Of a stretch of 64,000 nucleotides of DNA, positions 60,690 through 64,000 are shown piece by piece. This stretch comes from Saccharicrinis sp050589685. GTDB lineage: Bacteria > Bacteroidota > Bacteroidia > Bacteroidales > Marinilabiliaceae. A model generated the notes under the pieces. That model did not search any database and was not told the origin of the DNA. It worked only from the letters and a program-made list of their open reading frames with translations. Numbering within the stretch: the stretch's first letter is position 1; every line of letters begins with the position of its first letter. The stretch covers positions 68,863 to 132,862 of the forward strand of contig NZ_JBNGOS010000017.1 of NCBI RefSeq assembly GCF_050589685.1. The letters are read 5' to 3'. The position numbers and the translations under genes were made by a program.

Positions 60690-61163
60690 ACATTGAACCT
60701 GTTTTTCTGCATAACAAGCAAACGGGGAAAGATTCACTTGTTGGCGACATCCAATACTAAACTCGGGATACTAAAAGCGTATGAAGTATACAGCATCAGG
60801 TGAAGTATCGAAGTATTCAAAGAATCAAAACAATACCTCGCTTTGGAAAAATCGAAGTCCCAAAACTTGGATGCACAAATAGCAGACATATCGTTAGCTA
60901 TGATTGAATACCATGTGTTTACTTTGGCCAATAGATTCAGTGCATACGAATCTATGGTTGGTTTATTTAAACATGTATGCGATAATGCCGCTGAACTTAC
61001 CATATCTCTGAGAACATGGGGATTTATCCTTGAACTAATGCATGTAATCGATGAGATTACCGATGATGATTTTAATGAGCTAATTACCCACGTGATAAAA
61101 AACAAGCCCAAGGACAATAAAATCTTCAGGCTAATTGAAATGCAGCTTTCAAGCACTGCCTAA
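60690..61163 (+). mobile_element. 3' remnant of an IS4-type transposase gene
   Basis: One frame reads LNLFFCITSKRGKIHLLATSN, KAYEVYSIR, stop, SIEVFKESKQYLALEKSKSQN, DAQIADISLAMIEYHVFTLA to the TAA at 61161. This is the C-terminal third of a DDE transposase of the IS4 superfamily with its Y-R-E-K signature. The conserved Trp after YSIR is a TGA stop (60801-60803), and one Phe codon of IEVFFKE is missing. The 5' two thirds are absent, so the element is dead. The 235 bases between the oxidoreductase ruin and this remnant (60455-60690) match nothing I recognise. Confidence 0.8.
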
Positions 61164-61377
61164 TAGACATGGGAAATGTCAGTACATCTATACTTAAACA
61201 GCCAAGGACTAAAATACCTTTGCGTATGTCGTTAGATAACCAACACCTACTCATCGACTGTATGAATCATACATGATAAAATAAAATTTGATTTATAGGC
61301 GATAACGATTATTGACAATAGTCCTTAACTAAAAGTCAACAAGCACAACATAACTTATGTTTGTGTAAGTCATACTT

Positions 61378-63570
61378 TTAGACTAACACATTTTCAAAAT
61401 CAGAATCGACACAGAAAATGGCTGAAATGCGTGAATGATTTACCAGTTTAACCATATCTTCAACTAACATACCCTCCTCCACGTTAAAGATATTCACATC
61501 AGTATTTCTTTCCCTAATTACATTATCCAGTAACTCACCCTGATTTATAGATATTGTAGTATTCTTGGGAAATCTCACCATTGTATGTAGATCTTCTATA
61601 TCCGTCTTTGAAAACTCCATTTTACGGTTGTTATTCATGATATGAACTTCAATATTTCCTTTCCAGTTCCTACAAATCAACAAAGAAATTAAGGTAGATA
61701 GGTCATTATTATTGATATTAAATGATTCCTTCCAGTCTTCAGGAACATTAGTAATCCATAAATTAATACTTTTTTCTATGGCCAAACTGGCGGTTGAAAA
61801 GGGGATATAAATAATCAGACCAAAATTATTTTTCTTGGCATCCAATAAAAGATTGTTATAATAATTCAAATTAGAGGTAGAGGTATCAATACTTGCAAAG
61901 ATTATATTCGGCTTAAAAAAGGCCGCATTTAAGGACTGCATACTCACATTTACAGTGGTATTAAAATCAGTATTATCAATTGTAGTATAAGAGACAGACA
62001 GTTCACTTTCCTTAAATTTTTTAACTGCATTTTTAAGGAAATTCTCCAGGTTTTTTTGTTCAATTTCATTTACATTTCGTAAGGCCAAAATTTTTATCGA
62101 ACCTTTAGGATAAATGATGGAATGAATCAGCTTAAAAGAGCTTCGAAGCTCTTTGGGCATACTAACAGGCATCAATAAATCAGGTCGCCATGATCTAACC
62201 TCCCTTTCCTGTCTTAAATTGTTTGTTTTTTTGGTTGCCCACTCTGCCAGTGCCGTAAATAGTCCGCTTCTGGAATCTCCTGCTGCTGATTTTATATTCA
62301 TTTTCACCAGATAGAGGTAAAAAAACACGATAAAAACTAATGAGAATAAAGCAACAATTACATTCATTACAAACATTATAGCAATGGATCCCAAAGCACC
62401 AATTGCCGGAACAAAGAGTGGGATCTTAAGGGTGGGTCTGTAACTTGGCAAACCCAACGATTGCTCAACCAACGCTACAATATTTACCATTGCATAGGTA
62501 ATCATAAAGAACATGGTAAGAATAGGTGCAATGGTGTTCAAATTTCGCAAGAAGATACCTATTATTACAATTACAGCTGTGATTAACATTGCATTTACAG
62601 GCTCTCCCTTACTGGATAATTTAGCTAATCTTTGACTTTGAGGTAAAATTCTTTTTTCACCCAATGCTAATAGAATTCTTGGTGCTCCCACAAAAGAACC
62701 TAATGCTGAAGAAAGTGTGGCTCCTAATAAACCGGCTAACACGATTGGGGAATATAATGCCTTATCTATAAATACATTATAATTGCCGGCCAATTCTTCA
62801 GGAGTAGCAATCAGAGCTGCCACAAAAATCAAACTAATATAAATTATAGTGGTAATAATAACTGAAGATATGGTTCCAATGGGAATACTTTTTCGCGGAT
62901 TTGTTAAATCACCAGACATATTTGCTCCTGCCATTACACCCGTTACTGCAGGAAAGAAAACAGCGAAAACAATCCAAAAAGAGGAGCCATTAAAATTATT
63001 TTCTATCGAACCTGAATACTTTCCAAACCATTCAATGCTATAATTCAATTCATTGGTTAATAGTGCACCATAAATGGATACCAAAGACAGCAAAATAACA
63101 CCAAGGATAACATATTGAATTTTAAAGGCAAAACTGGTACTGATAAAAGCAATAATTAAAACAAGGGAAAATATACCAATATCAAGAATAAACGGATTTA
63201 CATCCGGAGTAAGCGTTTGCAACCCCTCACGAAATCCAAAAATATACATAGCCACTGCAATAGCCTGAGCAAAATAAAAAGGAATCCCAATTGCTCCACC
63301 TATTTCCAAACCCAACGATTGTGAAATAAGACTAAAAGCTCCACCACTGCCTATCCTTACATTGGTAGTAATTGAAGATAAACTAAGAGCTGTTGTAAAT
63401 GTAATTGCCACAGACAATAAAACGATAGCCAAAGCCCCTATAACTCCTGCATTGCCAACAACCCAAGGTTGTCTGATGTACATGATTACCCCTAAAATTG
63501 TAAGTGTTGTGGGTGTAAATACTCCAGCAAAGGTTCCAAAAGTCTTCTTTTTTATATTCTGTAGTTCCAT
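61378..63570 (-). CDS. APC-superfamily permease of the cation-chloride cotransporter type
   Basis: A 730-residue membrane protein. Twelve likely transmembrane helices occupy about residues 15-430, starting FTPTTLTILGVIMYIRQPWVVG. The block FFPAVTGVMAGANMSGDLTNP is the hallmark of Na-K-Cl/K-Cl cotransporter-like (SLC12) and related amino-acid permeases. The cytoplasmic C-terminal domain of about 300 residues (YPKGSIKILALRNVN...FCVDSDFENVLV) resembles the regulatory domain of SLC12 proteins. The transported ion or amino acid cannot be told from sequence. It stands alone on the minus strand, with a gene-free 430 bases upstream. In a marine organism a role in ion or osmotic balance is plausible. 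Confidence 0.85.
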   Translation of the reverse strand: MELQNIKKKTFGTFAGVFTPTTLTILGVIMYIRQPWVVGNAGVIGALAIVLLSVAITFTTALSLSSITTNVRIGSGGAFSLISQSLGLEIGGAIGIPFYFAQAIAVAMYIFGFREGLQTLTPDVNPFILDIGIFSLVLIIAFISTSFAFKIQYVILGVILLSLVSIYGALLTNELNYSIEWFGKYSGSIENNFNGSSFWIVFAVFFPAVTGVMAGANMSGDLTNPRKSIPIGTISSVIITTIIYISLIFVAALIATPEELAGNYNVFIDKALYSPIVLAGLLGATLSSALGSFVGAPRILLALGEKRILPQSQRLAKLSSKGEPVNAMLITAVIVIIGIFLRNLNTIAPILTMFFMITYAMVNIVALVEQSLGLPSYRPTLKIPLFVPAIGALGSIAIMFVMNVIVALFSLVFIVFFYLYLVKMNIKSAAGDSRSGLFTALAEWATKKTNNLRQEREVRSWRPDLLMPVSMPKELRSSFKLIHSIIYPKGSIKILALRNVNEIEQKNLENFLKNAVKKFKESELSVSYTTIDNTDFNTTVNVSMQSLNAAFFKPNIIFASIDTSTSNLNYYNNLLLDAKKNNFGLIIYIPFSTASLAIEKSINLWITNVPEDWKESFNINNNDLSTLISLLICRNWKGNIEVHIMNNNRKMEFSKTDIEDLHTMVRFPKNTTISINQGELLDNVIRERNTDVNIFNVEEGMLVEDMVKLVNHSRISAIFCVDSDFENVLV

Positions 63571-64000
63571 ACGCTATTAGTTACATTGATAAAACAAACT
63601 TAAATTTATAGTGCAGTTAACTTTTACATCATGGGTAGCTATATAATGAGTAATACATTTATATTTAGACGACTAACGTTGAATACAATTATAATGTAAG
63701 TTACATAATTTTTTGTATCCATACGTAACCGGATGTAAATTTAATATCCCTATAAAAAATAAGGTTTAGGCATCATGGAACCGATTGAAAGGCCATTCCT
63801 TCAGGGCATAGATAGAAACATGAAGGTTAAGAAAAGGCTGTAAATATTTATTTTACAGCCTCTAAGACACTTTATATTACAATAATTTCAGTGCGGTAAA
63901 AACTAACGTTCAGCAGGCTATGATTAAACCCGGATTATGTATTGGGGGTTCGTCATGAGCATTGCAAGTACAATAAAACAAGGCATTACTGAAACGAGGC
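63571..64000. other. Gene-free right end with one terminator-like hairpin
   Basis: A 430-base AT-rich stretch upstream of the permease gene. It holds the hairpin at 63835-63861 and no convincing gene. A 22-codon frame (63775-63843) is too short to support. The last 100 bases could be the end of a minus-strand gene outside the window, with a stop near 63920, but this cannot be decided. Confidence 0.4.
63835..63861 (-). terminator. Hairpin, probable terminator of a minus-strand gene to the right
   Basis: AGGCTGTAAA (63835-63844) pairs with TTTACAGCCT (63852-63861), a perfect 10-bp stem with a 7-base loop. On the minus strand the stem is followed by TTTTC, a short U-tract; on the + strand there is none. 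Confidence 0.5.

Noticed and set aside
59752..60696. Open frame of 314 codons that could be called a hypothetical protein
   Set aside because: Its first 45 residues are out of frame with the oxidoreductase blocks on both sides and its last 80 residues match nothing; only the middle is genuine. It is part of the broken oxidoreductase gene.
63775..63843. 22-codon frame ending in the hairpin at the right edge
   Set aside because: Too short, no recognisable features, and the stop codon lies inside the terminator-like stem.
1..64000. CRISPR array, prophage, rRNA or tRNA genes
   Set aside because: No regularly spaced identical repeats, phage structural genes, rRNA cores or tRNA cloverleafs were seen on either strand by reading.

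Overview
This window looks like a chromosomal segment of a marine member of the Bacteroidota, probably an agar- or porphyran-degrading relative of the Marinilabiliales. The reasons are a type IX secretion sorting domain on a GH16 enzyme, many Bacteroidota-style lipoproteins (Cys after a short hydrophobic signal), an ExbB-X-ExbD-ExbD operon with the acidic linker usual in this phylum, and a dense set of red-algal galactan enzymes. I saw no rRNA, tRNA, CRISPR array or intact mobile element.

Layout. Positions 1-9.6 kb are housekeeping: the 3' end of a glutamate dehydrogenase gene, cobT, an ExbB/ExbD energy-transduction operon, ansA, tatD, a complete gdhA and cobQ. Positions 10-13.8 kb hold a six-hairpin-glycosidase-like lipoprotein and an Omp85-type barrel protein. 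Positions 13.8-15.1 kb are a decayed stretch with a broken gene whose tail still reads as a type IX sorting domain.

Positions 15.1-58.9 kb are a carbohydrate-degradation island: one secreted GH16 with a sorting domain, a second GH16, three GH117 lipoproteins plus one divergent GH117 relative, two GH29 enzymes, three GH2 enzymes, seven sulfatases, a parallel beta-helix protein, a beta-helix/propeller fusion and a nucleoside-hydrolase-like/GH43-like fusion. The set fits a sulfated galactan of the agar/porphyran type: GH16 cuts the chain, sulfatases remove sulfate, GH117 releases 3,6-anhydro-L-galactose, GH2 releases D-galactose, and GH29 acts on L-fuco/L-galacto-configured ends. No SusC/SusD pair, sulfatase-maturating enzyme or monosaccharide catabolic gene is present, so uptake and maturation must be encoded elsewhere. 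Two membrane-bound regulators on the + strand, a TPR/HTH protein (29.7 kb) and a winged-helix protein (54.2 kb), sit at the heads of the two main minus-strand gene arrays. The second has four TAACG repeats at about one helical turn spacing in the shared divergent promoter region.

Positions 59.2-61.2 kb are gene ruins: a heavily broken aldehyde:ferredoxin oxidoreductase gene followed by the 3' part of an IS4-type transposase gene. The window ends with a cation-chloride-cotransporter-like permease and an apparently gene-free 0.4 kb.

Spacers in the carbohydrate island are unusually rich in palindromic and dispersed repeats: a four-copy CCGATGC hairpin family placed upstream of minus-strand genes, 7-bp-period degenerate repeats at gene 3' ends, a 149-bp hairpin between the tandem GH2 genes, and several REP-like palindromes.
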